Shown in pieces: positions 1 through 9,474 of a stretch of DNA of 64,000 nucleotides; the first letter of the stretch is position 1; the number at the start of each line of letters is the position of its first letter. The position numbers and the translations under genes are program-made. The notes under the pieces were generated by a model, which saw nothing but the letters and a program-made list of their open reading frames with translations, ran no database searches and was not told the DNA's origin. The DNA comes from Coniferiporia sulphurascens. Its lineage: Eukaryota > Basidiomycota > Agaricomycetes > Hymenochaetales > Hymenochaetaceae. The stretch is from the NCBI GenBank assembly GCA_002794785.1, contig NBBA01000016.1, positions 868,001-932,000 of the forward strand. The letters are read 5' to 3'.

Positions 1-351
1 AATGAGCCAGCCGAATACCATGCCCACGTGCCCCCCAGAAACGAGCGGGAAGGATAATGTAGAAGACACCGACGCGATCACACCCATGATTGAGAATGCG
101 AAGGCGATTGTCTCTATGGTCTGTGAGTAGGACATGTTAACGCATTACGGTCGATTGCTAGGACTATGAGATTCGCCCACTGAGAACTCGCGCTTAAACT
201 CGGCCTTGTAGCCTAGCTCAGCAAGGAGCTTGTTGTCCGCATGGTGGAGGGCATCGAGCGCAGAGCCGTCGTTGTAGCCATGCTGACTATCGTGTGTATT
301 GCTAATAGCCTCGGTCGATACACTGACACTCTCCTTCTGGTCTTTCGCCAT
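1..351 (-). CDS. Amino-acid permease (APC family), 5' end only
   Basis: N-terminal part of an amino-acid/GABA-type permease of the APC superfamily, a plasma-membrane transporter. The start ATG is at 351 on the minus strand. Exon 1 ends with LLAELGYKAEFKREFS, the usual cytosolic lead-in of fungal permeases of this type. After a short intron near 133-175 the next exon gives TIETIAFAFSIMGV and then SGGHVGMVFGWLI, corresponding to the first transmembrane helices. The frame is open to the window edge, so the rest lies to the left. It is a close paralogue of the complete gene at 7297-9474, with the same exon 1/exon 2 split and near-identical motifs. Substrate cannot be assigned. Family assignment is firm; integrity of the unseen part is unknown. 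Confidence 0.85.
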
Positions 352-1320
352 AGTCCAGCCCAGCTAGTTAAGGAACCCAAGACAAGGTCAGACAGAAGAG
401 TCGTGATGGCTTCGGAACGAGGAAGCCGACTAGGATGCGGAAGTCCTGGACTCAGTCGAGAAGTGAAGGTCGCAGAGCAGCCTACGTCGGGCAGACAAGG
501 AGTTAGTACGATAGGCGTATGAAATTTTATCTCGTAAGAGAAGGCCGGCATCTTCAGATTACCATGATTATCTAGCAGTACGTTATCTTCACAGGCTTTG
601 TCGGCCCTATTAAGAAACGAGATTCCCAGCGTGGCGGAGCGCTCGCACACATCGCGCGGTCTTGCTTTTAGGCGCCAAGAAGCTTTTTGGCTGAAGATAA
701 GACCCAAGCGCATGGTAACTTTCTGAGGACGGAAGCAATCAGTGGCTGAGGTTGGTTACGAGTTGAATTCAAATGTCAACGCGGCGCCCTGTAGGCTGTA
801 GTTGTTTATCGGTGCACTGTCCTATGCTTGGCATGTAATAATATTTTCTGCTTACCACGACGTAGCCCGTTACCTATCCACACCACAAGTTGACAACTAA
901 GTCGAGCATGTCTATGAGTTTATTTTTCGTTGGAAATTCTTACTCTTTACTCCATTTCGGTACTTTTTTCCAGATTTGGTAATGGCTGCCTTACAAAGTA
1001 CCGCACTTTTTACTAGTTTTACATACATTGTGATCTGCACACCTTACTCTGCACGCTCTACTCAATATAACTTGCAAAACCCAGTTGTAAAATTTACTTC
1101 TAAAGCTGAACTCTGTACTCTAAGGGAGCTACTATTGCTAGTGAGTCTGTGGTTTATAGGGGTTGTATGCTGTGGTTTTTCTAAATAAACATGGTGATGG
1201 CATGCTTTACTCACTGCTCACTAGTTAGTACTACAGCACTTGGAAAATGTGCTCACCCACATGCATGGGTACCCACAGGTAATGACTTGACCCATTGCTT
1301 ATTGCTCACTTTGCAGCACC
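352..1320. other. Intergenic, upstream of the permease; no gene seen
   Basis: No supported gene. About 350-700 is the promoter side of the left-edge permease and retains only patchy similarity to the region upstream of the paralogue near 9480-9610. The rest is AT-rich, with short open frames lacking any recognisable motif. Confidence 0.5.
1316..1320 (+). repeat. 5-bp target duplication GCACC, left
   Basis: GCACC immediately precedes the LTR that starts at 1321; the same five bases follow its end at 1494-1498. This is the footprint of an LTR-retrotransposon insertion. Confidence 0.85.
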
Positions 1321-1493
1321 TGTTGAAGTTCGAGCTCGATGCCGAAACGGCGTCGGAGTTTGAATTATTTTTTGTAGTATTTTTTCCTGTTGTATGCGCG
1401 CTCGGTTTCCCCTCGCGCAATTATTTACTGGTTAAACGATAAACTTGGATACGAAGTGCATTCGTTAGCGCCACTAATTGCTGAATTCCAACA
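1321..1493 (+). mobile_element. Solo LTR, copy 1 (173 bp)
   Basis: Begins TGTTGAAGTTCGAGCTCGAT and ends TTCCAACA, giving the TG...CA ends and imperfect terminal inversion (TGTTG/CAACA) typical of LTRs, especially Ty1/copia-like ones. It is flanked by a perfect 5-bp direct repeat GCACC. Two further copies lie at 6130-6304 and 18167-18338 in the same orientation. No reverse transcriptase, integrase or gag sequence lies beside it, so it reads as a solo LTR left by LTR-LTR recombination. Assignment to the copia superfamily is inference from the termini. Confidence 0.85.
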
Positions 1494-1624
1494 GCACCCA
1501 CCCCTCAAGCCACCCACACAGATCACCGTGACATCAACTTGACGAAGCGGGAATAGCAGTGCCCGCACACGGGCTCACGATTTGTTGTCTCACAGTGTAA
1601 CAGAAGGTCTGACGTCCCTGTGGA

Positions 1625-3420
1625 ATGAAAGCCTCATCGCATCACCAACCCGCAAGTATAGTAGATACAAAGCTCATCAATGGACTCATGAAAGTCATGA
1701 GGGCACTGAAAAGTGCAGATTTCCCAATGGACGTAGACCAAATGTGGATTAATTTCTCCCTGGAACTGCAGGTAGTTTTCCTTATTTGTCTGTCTTGGAA
1801 GCTAACCGCTTTGGCCAGTCGTAATGTGTCGTAGACATCACGGAGATTCGAAAACTAGTCAGGATATGATGGGTTCTCTCACCGAACTGAACTCGACTCT
1901 TAAGGAACTTAAGCACAGTGAGCACTTTGAGATGCCTCACGGGCTCGCTGGAGAGGACGATATCATCTGCGGAAGCAAATTATAAATCTATGGTTCTATC
2001 CCATGGAATGAAGACGGCTTCCGTGGAGGTCCTCGATAATATCTTAAAGATGGCATGTTGTGAAAACAACAGGACAGCATTTCGCCTTTCTCAGGTAAAC
2101 AAGTAGCTCCATGATATCGCAATGTGTAATCCACGCTTGCGGAACAAAATCGGACATTTCAACTCTGAAAAAGCTGAACTCAGGCAGCTTGAGCTCTGCT
2201 TAAAGCGTAGCAAAGGTATCAAACTGGATGTGGAAGTGGACTTTCAATTTAATGATGCCACGACTATCGCAAATGGCGTTGAACTCTTGGGCATAGCGGT
2301 TCCGGAAACATCTCGCTGGGAAAGCGTCTGCTATATAATGGAGGGGTTATATGATGACTCAGAGGACTGGCTGGACGTGTTCCAGGGTATATCTCGATAC
2401 AGCACTGGTCTCAACCTCTTACGGCTCAAAAACGCCGTGCTCTGCTATCTGTGGCTGTTGAATGCTCTCGCTCCATGATCCGGAAAGCATAATTGACCAG
2501 TCTGAACTGCTAATGCACTTTTACACGACCTGGTACATTCCGGACCCGGTCAACCTTACAGTGTATACCCTGCTCCCTCGTCTTTTCTTACGTTTCGCCC
2601 CACCTGATGACGTTGATCCTAAATACTGCCGAACACTCTAGGAAAACAACTCCGTGTTCAGTGGGGAGGGTATACGATATGAACCTGCTGGTCGAGTCCT
2701 TAAGATCAAACCCTCTTCTTAAGACTTTCAGCTTACATCTTGATTCCTTTACACCATCTACAAAGGATGGTGTCCATACGTTTCCACTGGCATTAACAGT
2801 CCTTCCAAACCTTCATATTTTCCAGTTTAGGGCTTTTCATTTGACTGGACAGAGTCTCCTGCCATTCATGAAGGCACTTCGCCTTCCGAACCTCAGGATT
2901 CTGCATGTATATGTTGACGCAGACACGGAGGTCATTGCCTGGGGGAGAGATGTGTGGTTTGACTGCGTCTTTCCTCTTTCCTACGAGCAGTATTTAAATG
3001 TCGAGGTCTTCCACTACGAAACGCGCACATTGAAGGGGGTCGTGGACTCGGGCCAACACTACCCTTACGATTTCCCATTCGCAAAGCTGCACGACCTGCG
3101 CAGTCTTACCCTCGAAACGCCGTGCTTGAAGTCCAACACCTGGAGGAGCCGATGAGATGTGCGGGCCTGTATGAGGCTCCCGAAACTGGAGGATATCTGC
3201 TTTGTGCAATGCGATACTTGGACGGGGTGGAGCTGAGGTCCTCCAAAGAGCTGCCAGAGAAGCAGGGTAAATGGAACACGTTGAAAAAATTCACAGTTAA
3301 AAGTTGTAAGTCTTGGAGTGAGGGCACTGTCCGTTCCCTTTTCAAAGGAAAAGATGTGACCTGAGAAGAGTAAGGAGAGTAGTTTACTATGTACCCGGGT
3401 GCATATAACCATTTGAGCTG
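1625..3420 (+). pseudogene. Degenerate F-box/LRR-like gene
   Basis: Fragments of one protein can be followed left to right through at least three frames. A helical stretch (LTELNSTLKELKHSEHF) comes first, then an F-box-like segment (VEVLDNILKMACCENNRTAF...SQVNK) interrupted by TAG at 2104-2106 and continuing in the same frame as LHDIAMCNPRL. The frame changes near 2440-2470 and again near 2610-2640. LRR-like text follows (LPNLHIFQFRAFHLTG, LRLPNLRILHVYVD), then another stop near 3153 and a tail in other frames (LPKLEDICFVQC, WNTLKKFTVKSCKSW). F-box/LRR-like proteins of this kind are numerous in Agaricomycetes. With several stops and frameshifts the copy is almost certainly non-functional. Outer limits are approximate. 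Confidence 0.75.
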
Positions 3421-3693
3421 CGCGGTTGGCACTGGACGATGATTATCAACTACTCTCGGCAGATATACTGTGCTATTCTTGACAATTAGTAACTGGGTAT
3501 GCCGCTGGCTATTCCGGGAAATCCCGTGCAAGCCACACGACGCGTCTGCGTCGCCTGGCACGAGCGTCTGTTCACCGAATCCGAGTCCGCAACCACGGCA
3601 CAGGTAGAATTTGCTCTTGAGACTCACTCAAACAGATTGTATTGGCGTGCTACTGCCTGATAGAAGACCATGAAGAACTGAAAGCCGTAAGAA

Positions 3694-5100
3694 ATGGACG
3701 GAGGCGTCGTGACCGCCCTGCGGAGGGCCGTGAAAGACTGCTCAGACAGAGGCCTCTACCATGCATCGAAGTGGTATGCCTACCGTTTAGTTGATATGTC
3801 CGATCGTACGACTGCAATCTGAATGTTCTACATCAACAGGTCATCCGAGCTCTTACTTGAAATCCCGGCGGAGCACCGAAAGACTGCAGGGTCCGTGCAG
3901 TCCGCTACGGCAATGGACTTCAAGTTGGAAGCGGACGCTGAGATCGGGGTGGATGAGCAAGACACGCTCGCGGCCGCCCGTTGCACTCGGTGAGGCTAAA
4001 AGGCACATGCGCGCATCACGCTTGCTTGGCGAGTGCAGGAATGCGCGCGACCGGTTTATGCACTGGTACTTTGACTTTCTGGTGCGTAGACACATCATGT
4101 CTGGGCCCAGAGCCCACTATGCATAAGTACAAGCACGGGAGCTGACTGAATTCAAATGCAGAGGAGAAGCGTGCACTGAGGGACTGGCATAACCTTGACT
4201 GTAAGACGTGTCTGCCGTTCTTGTGATGCTTGTTGCGTGTGTACTGTATATGCTGATCTCTTCAAAGATTCATGGGCACAGAACAGACAGGCCTCGTCCA
4301 CGTTCTACGTCCTCACTCGCAATTCCCGCCCAGCGGATACTTCACATGTTCCGTATCAGCCTCCCGTACCGGTTAACATACACATACCGGAGATTCTAGG
4401 GTCTCGGATGAGACAGATCCATATTTACTATTTCTGTGCGTCCGTATTTCCACACTAGATTAACCTGAGCCGCGAACAATGAGCCTTTAGCAAGGCTTTA
4501 TTTCTGAAGCCGTCGAAGCAGCAATGCTTTCTATCAAAGGCTATCCCTGGAACTGGTCGGCATGGCCGCTTTCGCTAGTTGTATGGGTGATCGGGGTGAA
4601 GTGAGTGATCCCCTCCCCTCCCCTTGACGTTGTTCTCGTCTTACTGACACGAAGGCACTACAAACTTGGTGTCATCATCCCCCTCATAGATGTTCCATCG
4701 GACCATCCGCTCATTGAGTTCTTCAAGATGAAAGTCATCGTCGACTTGCATGCTCCAGTTTAAGAAGATCTCATCGTGTGTGAATGTCTCCCTGGGACCA
4801 ACTTCTTTCCGAAGAGTGCATAGCTCATGGGCCTGCGGGTGGCCATTCTATACCATTTACATGGTATATTTGCTCATATTATTCGCTTGTATACGCGTTG
4901 ACGCTGACGCCCCACCCAGTCCTAGACTTCCACTGCTCCGAGACTCAGTTCGACGCGATGAAGATTGACCCGATGGAGCTCAACGACATCGACATCCTCT
5001 CAAATATCCTGTATGTCGCGGAGAATCGTGTGAAGGTCTCCAAGCTTGCGCATTATTACCTGAGCAATATCTCCTCCTCAATGTCAACTTCAGGCTCAGG
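3694..5100 (+). pseudogene. Truncated, frameshifted copy of APC8/CDC23
   Basis: Decayed 5' half of the gene for the TPR subunit Apc8/Cdc23 of the anaphase-promoting complex. Exon 1 (ATG at 3694) reads MDGGVVTALRRAVKDCSDRG and ends HASKW at a GT-AG intron 3774-3839. Next come SSELLLEIPAEHRKTAGS, then DTLAAARC, where the frame breaks; the text resumes in another frame as EAKRHMRASRLLGECRNARD, then EKRALRDWHNLD (about 4165-4200) and QPPVPVNIHIPEILG (about 4356). LSIKGYPWNWSAW follows near 4530, then FFPKSA*LMGLRVAILYHLHG and finally DIDILSNILYVAENRVKVSK and LAHYYL (about 4985-5070). These match, in order, conserved segments of Cdc23 before the TPR array. The TPR half is missing. Several stops and frame changes make it a pseudogene. 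Confidence 0.82.
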
Positions 5101-5269
5101 TACCAAAGCCGGGAAGGTTACCATGCAACACGGTATAATCAGCGAGCTCCCTTGTAACCGAAACAACGCCCTCATTCTTTGCCTACAGCGTCTCATGAGC
5201 GACGGTGAACGGGAACTCTGTCGCAAGCTTCCGGCTTGCCTTAGTGGTATGCATAAGACACTATGACTC

Positions 5270-6115
5270 GCTTTGCCATTTCTGGAGGTATGAATGACGC
5301 CACGTGTGGTGTTCCCTCATCGAATTTAGCGGTGAACTCGTGCTTGACGGCTGCCAGCGACCTCAACATTGTAATGTTCAATGTTGTAGATACCGCACTA
5401 TCGGTGAAAAGGTGCGGCTAGTCTTCTTTGGCAACCTAGACTTCCATGGTATTCTCATATGCCCACAATGTACTCGTTGCAGAGTTTCTTGAATCTCGAC
5501 AAAGGGGTTGGAAGGTCTCCATTTATGTTGTCATCCAGAAGTCCCGAGAATCTAACCACATTTTTCATATGTGTAGACCACAATTTTGTGTCCCTCCAAT
5601 ATTTACGAGGTCCGGGCCTTTCCAATTCCGACGCTCTGCTTGTTCGCACAATTTCTCGTAGTCCGCAAGGGCCGCTTCGCGAAGGGCTTCGCCACTATGC
5701 TTCAGCGAGTCTAGGCACGGATGGGCTCAGTTCGTTACTAGACCGGGATCGACAAATCGAGTTATAGCCACTTATGAGAAGACGTTGTTGTTTGTCACTC
5801 TTTTGCATGCTCCGGGGGCATGGAATGTTCCATTCTTTTTGCATCTTCTCGAAACGCATCAGCTTTGACACGCCTCCCATTTTTCTTGCGTCCAAACATG
5901 TTGTTAACCTGTTAAAATCCAGACTCAACTAAAATTTAAGCAGGCTCAAGAGATTCTTACATACTGTATACGCAAGCTGAACAGCTTCTGAGCCATCATA
6001 ACCTAGGTGGTAAATGACATTGTTGTGAACCATTGAGTACAAGCCGTCATTGCTGTCGGACAGACCAAGAAGGAGCTTCCTGCAGAGTTCATGCTCTCTT
6101 GTTAGAATAGGCGGA
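5270..6115 (-). pseudogene. Unrecognised gene remnant on the minus strand
   Basis: Protein-like text with a plausible intron, family not recognised. Reading leftward from about 6110: EHELCRKLLLGLSDSNDG, YSMVHNNVIYHLGYDGSEAV, QLAYT, then a GT-AG intron (about 5915-5965), then VNNMFGRKKNGRRVKADAFR and EDAKRMEHS. Further left, GEALREAALADYEKLCEQAE and RRNWKGPDLVNIGG occur in another frame (about 5580-5695). A stop separates the blocks. A solo LTR begins at 6130, right at the presumed 5' side, so the insertion may have cut the gene from its start. A short inverted similarity to 5200-5250 on the plus strand (ERELCRKLPACLSG) suggests a second fragment of the same family. Treated as a remnant with low certainty. 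Confidence 0.35.
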
Positions 6116-6129
6116 GGCCTAGGTTTGTT

Positions 6130-6304
6130 TGTTGAAGTTCGAACTCGATGCCGAGACGGCGTCGGAGTTTGAATTATTATTCGTAGTATTTTTCTTGTTG
6201 TATGCGCGCTCGGTTTCCCTCGCGCGATTATCTACTGGTTACAAAATATCTACGTTGGCATATGGAAAGCATTTGCAAGTGCCGCAAATAGCTGAAAACC
6301 AACA
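6130..6304 (+). mobile_element. Solo LTR, copy 2 (about 175 bp)
   Basis: Same sequence family as 1321-1493: starts TGTTGAAGTTCGAACTCGAT, ends AACCAACA. It is more diverged, and the flanking five bases are TTGTT (6125-6129) and TTATT (6305-6309), a target duplication with one mismatch. This suggests an older insertion than copies 1 and 3. No internal retrotransposon sequence is present. Confidence 0.78.
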
Positions 6305-7296
6305 TTATTTTCAGTCAGGACATCGACAATTTGATAGTTTGCAATTATAAACTGCTTGGAATGGTTAATCTCTGGAGTCTGGATACGTACAAGATTGAAG
6401 ATGAGACAAGACTTCCCCCAAATTTGCTCATAATTGGATGGCTGGCTTTGATGTGCTCTGTAAGATTCACAGTAGTAAATACCGCAATGCACAGAGTAAA
6501 ACAAAATTCAACCAGTGGTCTAGCCGAGGGGTGGGACCTCGGCTAAACCACAGCTCGCCTAAGGCTAGGTGGCAACAACCATGCAGAGTGTATGGAGTAA
6601 AGTGTCTTACATTCCAAAATAGGCAGCAATCTTCAGAGTAAAATGTAATTCGCATGACTAATCCCATGTACAGAGTACAGAGTAATGACTGCAAAAACTT
6701 TGTAAGAATTTGCAACGATAAATAATGTCATACATGTCGCAAATAAGTAAGTCACAAGTAGTAGCTGCAGAAGGAAAAGACGATGAGTCGTCAAAGCAAA
6801 AGTCAAAGTTCCCGTTTATGGTAACATTGACTCGGACGTGTCGGCAACGTCCGAAGCTCGCCGTCAACCAACGGAACACCGTGATGTTGCGAGCAGCGAT
6901 CCTTGGCTTGTGCTTATCATGTCGCTGGAGATCTGTATAACGCATTATAGGTTCTAATTAGTGCTGCTACCTAAGCCAGCATCTGACGCGGATGGTTAAA
7001 AGCTTGAAGGGCATCACACGACTTGCAGGTGTTCATGGTATGAACACATCTTATAGAAGTCAATTTACCGCTGCTGTATGATAAACTGACTCGGACCTTC
7101 AAGTTCTTGTTGATTGTTAATTTCGCAGAAACTTGAATGACGTCAGCTTGAACTGCATTCATTTTTCTGCTACTCATCCGAATAAGGATTAAGCTACTCG
7201 TACACCGAGCCGACAACTGAATAAATAGTAACTTAAGTTCACACAAGTTTACGAGTTGCGCACGCAGAGGAATCCGATACCTGCCCACTTGGATTG
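6305..7296. other. Intergenic; inverted repeat and scattered CAGAGTA motifs
   Basis: No supported gene. The stretch holds a 15-bp inverted repeat (listed separately) and several copies of a CAGAGTA/GAGTAAA-like motif between about 6490 and 6690. From 7000 to 7296 it is the 3' flank of the permease. Confidence 0.45.
6515..6551. repeat. Inverted repeat, 15-bp arms, 7-nt loop
   Basis: Left arm GTGGTCTAGCCGAGG (6515-6529) pairs with CCTCGGCTAAACCAC (6537-6551), with a single mismatch. It would form a stable hairpin in RNA or cruciform in DNA. It is not in a recognised gene. It could be part of a terminal structure of an unrecognised mobile element or a small structured RNA; nothing further supports either. 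Confidence 0.7.
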
Positions 7297-9474
7297 CTAC
7301 TGCTTCTCTTCGTAAACGATTTCTTCAGCATCTCCAGTGATATCGGCGCCTCCTTCAATAGTCTTCACCGGGCCGGTGAACCATCGCCGTGCAGAAATCA
7401 TCCAATGTAGGCCCGCATAGATGAAGACGGACATTAGAATTACGACCGAGTAGTCTGTCGCGACATCGTCACCATCGCGCTCAGATAAAGAGAAAACTGA
7501 ACGCACTCATTTCCGTGGCGTCGACATTTTGCGTTGACGGGAAAAGTAGGAGGATGACGACGAAGGAAACCCACGCAACAGAAAGTACGCCGAACGGAAC
7601 AGCCCAGCGTCCAAGATTGAATGGCCCATGCACGAACTTTTCGCGCCCAGATGTGATGCGCAGAATAATTGGGGTAATGTACGAAGTGTACATTCCAATG
7701 ACGGACATACTGCGTTTTCCAGGTGACTTATCCGTTAGATAGTAGTCCGGCACCATGACGGGGAAAACGCGCACCCTGCAAGGGATGAGAGTGCGGCCTC
7801 GGAGAAACCGAGTACACCGCAAACCCCTGAAACACCCACGACGAGCCAGACGGCATGCACGGGCGTCTGCGTATATGAGTTGATGCGGCGCCAATAACGC
7901 GAGCCTGGGAGAGCGCCGTCCCGTGCGAACGCGAACACGACCCTTGACGCATCAACCATCTGCGCAGCACCACTCGTGAACTGCAAAGAATGTCTCACAT
8001 TAGCATTCGCCTCGTGGACGAACGAGGAAAAAATCCACCACTACCAGTGTGATAAGCGACCACACTGTTAACATGCCTTTCTTTCCAAGGACATCCAAAA
8101 AGAGCTGCCCCATAGGAAGAGCAAGCTTTGTCTCGAGCAACGCAGGGACAGATACGATTGTAAAGGACGCAGCAATCATTGCAAGCCATCCAAGAAATAC
8201 TGTCGCGACCACACTGGTGAGTAGTGCGAGCGGCGCAGTGCGCGACGCATTCGCAGTTTCCTCGCTGATATGTGCAGCGGAGTCATCTACACATGTCAAA
8301 AATTGGGTACCTTGAAAGAAACGGAAAGATTACAGAAGAAAAGACTTACAGCCAGTGAGTGTCCACATCGGAGCCGTGAACGACAAGAGAAACGCCCAGC
8401 CATCTCCGACTCATTATTATACAGCCAGATAAGGCAAAAAGCAGCTGATACACACCATTCTTCCAGCCGGTGTTGTTTTCGAACTTTGTAAATGCGTCAT
8501 GCGTAGAGACCTTGTTGTCTCCTGAGCAGACGTACAGGGCGATTATTGTACCGATTGTTGTTCCTACTGTAGTGCCAGTTTGATTATAAGGTAAACTGCA
8601 CTGTAAAGCCAGGAGATGGGTTACCCACCACCGATGATGGCGTAGAATAAATTCAGCCTCGCCAGGACACTTGTCGCGGCGGAGCATATGATACCGTGAA
8701 GGAGAAGGATGCCAAGGAGAATACCGAAAGTGGGCCCGTCATCCAGGTTGATAGAACCATCAGATCCGACCGCAAGTGCAGTCGTTATCATCTGTGCACT
8801 GCAATTGAAATCCTCTTTCAATACATTCTGAACGAAAAGCGCAAGGGGCGACTTAAAAGAATGAAGCCAAGACCCGAGTCTTACCAAATAAATTCGATGG
8901 AGCATACAAGTGTCACTTGGCCAGTAATGTTCGCCCAACCGGTAATCCAGCTCGCGAGCGCTGACCACCGTGGAGGCGCAAGTTTGGCAGAAAAGTAGTA
9001 CAGACCCGCGCTAGTCCTGACAGATGCCGTACGATTAATACGCGCGGTGAAGAAAATATAGGTACATAAAGAAAACTCACGGCATAGAAGATGCGAGCTC
9101 GGCCAGACAAGCGGCGATGGGCAGGACGAACAGCGAAGGGATGAGCCAGCCGAATACCATGCCTACATGTCCTCCCGAGACAAGCGGGAAAGAGAACGTA
9201 GACGCGACAGATGCGATAGCGCCGCCCATGATTGTAAATCCGAAAGCGATCGCTTCTATGGCCTATGGGGAGTGTACAACTTAGGGCATAGCGGTCAACT
9301 ACTGTGGCAAGTAGATAGGCTCACTGAAAATTCGCGCTTGAACTCGGCCTTGTAGCCTAGCTCAGCGAGGAGTTTGTCGTCCGCATAGTGGAGGGTGTTG
9401 AGCACGGCGACATTGTTAACACCGCTAACAGCCTCTGTCGATACGCCAACACTATCCTTCTTGTCTTTAGTCAT
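7297..9474 (-). CDS. Amino-acid permease (APC superfamily)
   Basis: Complete multi-exon transporter, probably importing amino acids or GABA/choline-type amines across the plasma membrane. Exon 1 is 9325-9474 (50 aa, ending KAEFKREFS). Subsequent exons give the usual order of APC features: SGGHVGMVFGWLIPSLFVLP, then SWITGWANITGQV, a long helical block with LLGILLLHGIICS, then FLLSFTAPMWTL, DSAAHISEETANASRTAP (the conserved HISEE motif), FTSGAAQMVDASRVVFAFAR and a final pair of helices ending at TAG 7297-7299. Introns are about 50-60 nt and can be joined in frame, so the copy looks intact. It is a paralogue of the gene cut by the left edge, in the same orientation about 7 kb away. Specificity cannot be read from the sequence. 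Confidence 0.88.

Noticed and set aside
145..713. Open frames overlapping the permease 5' end on other frames (213-713 minus, 241-522 plus)
   Set aside because: They are shadows of the permease exon or its promoter, without any domain or consistent intron pattern.
4208..4399. Plus-strand frame with a hydrophobic N-terminus
   Set aside because: It lies inside the APC8 relic, whose own text (QPPVPVNIHIPEILG) occupies another frame; the hydrophobic start looks fortuitous.
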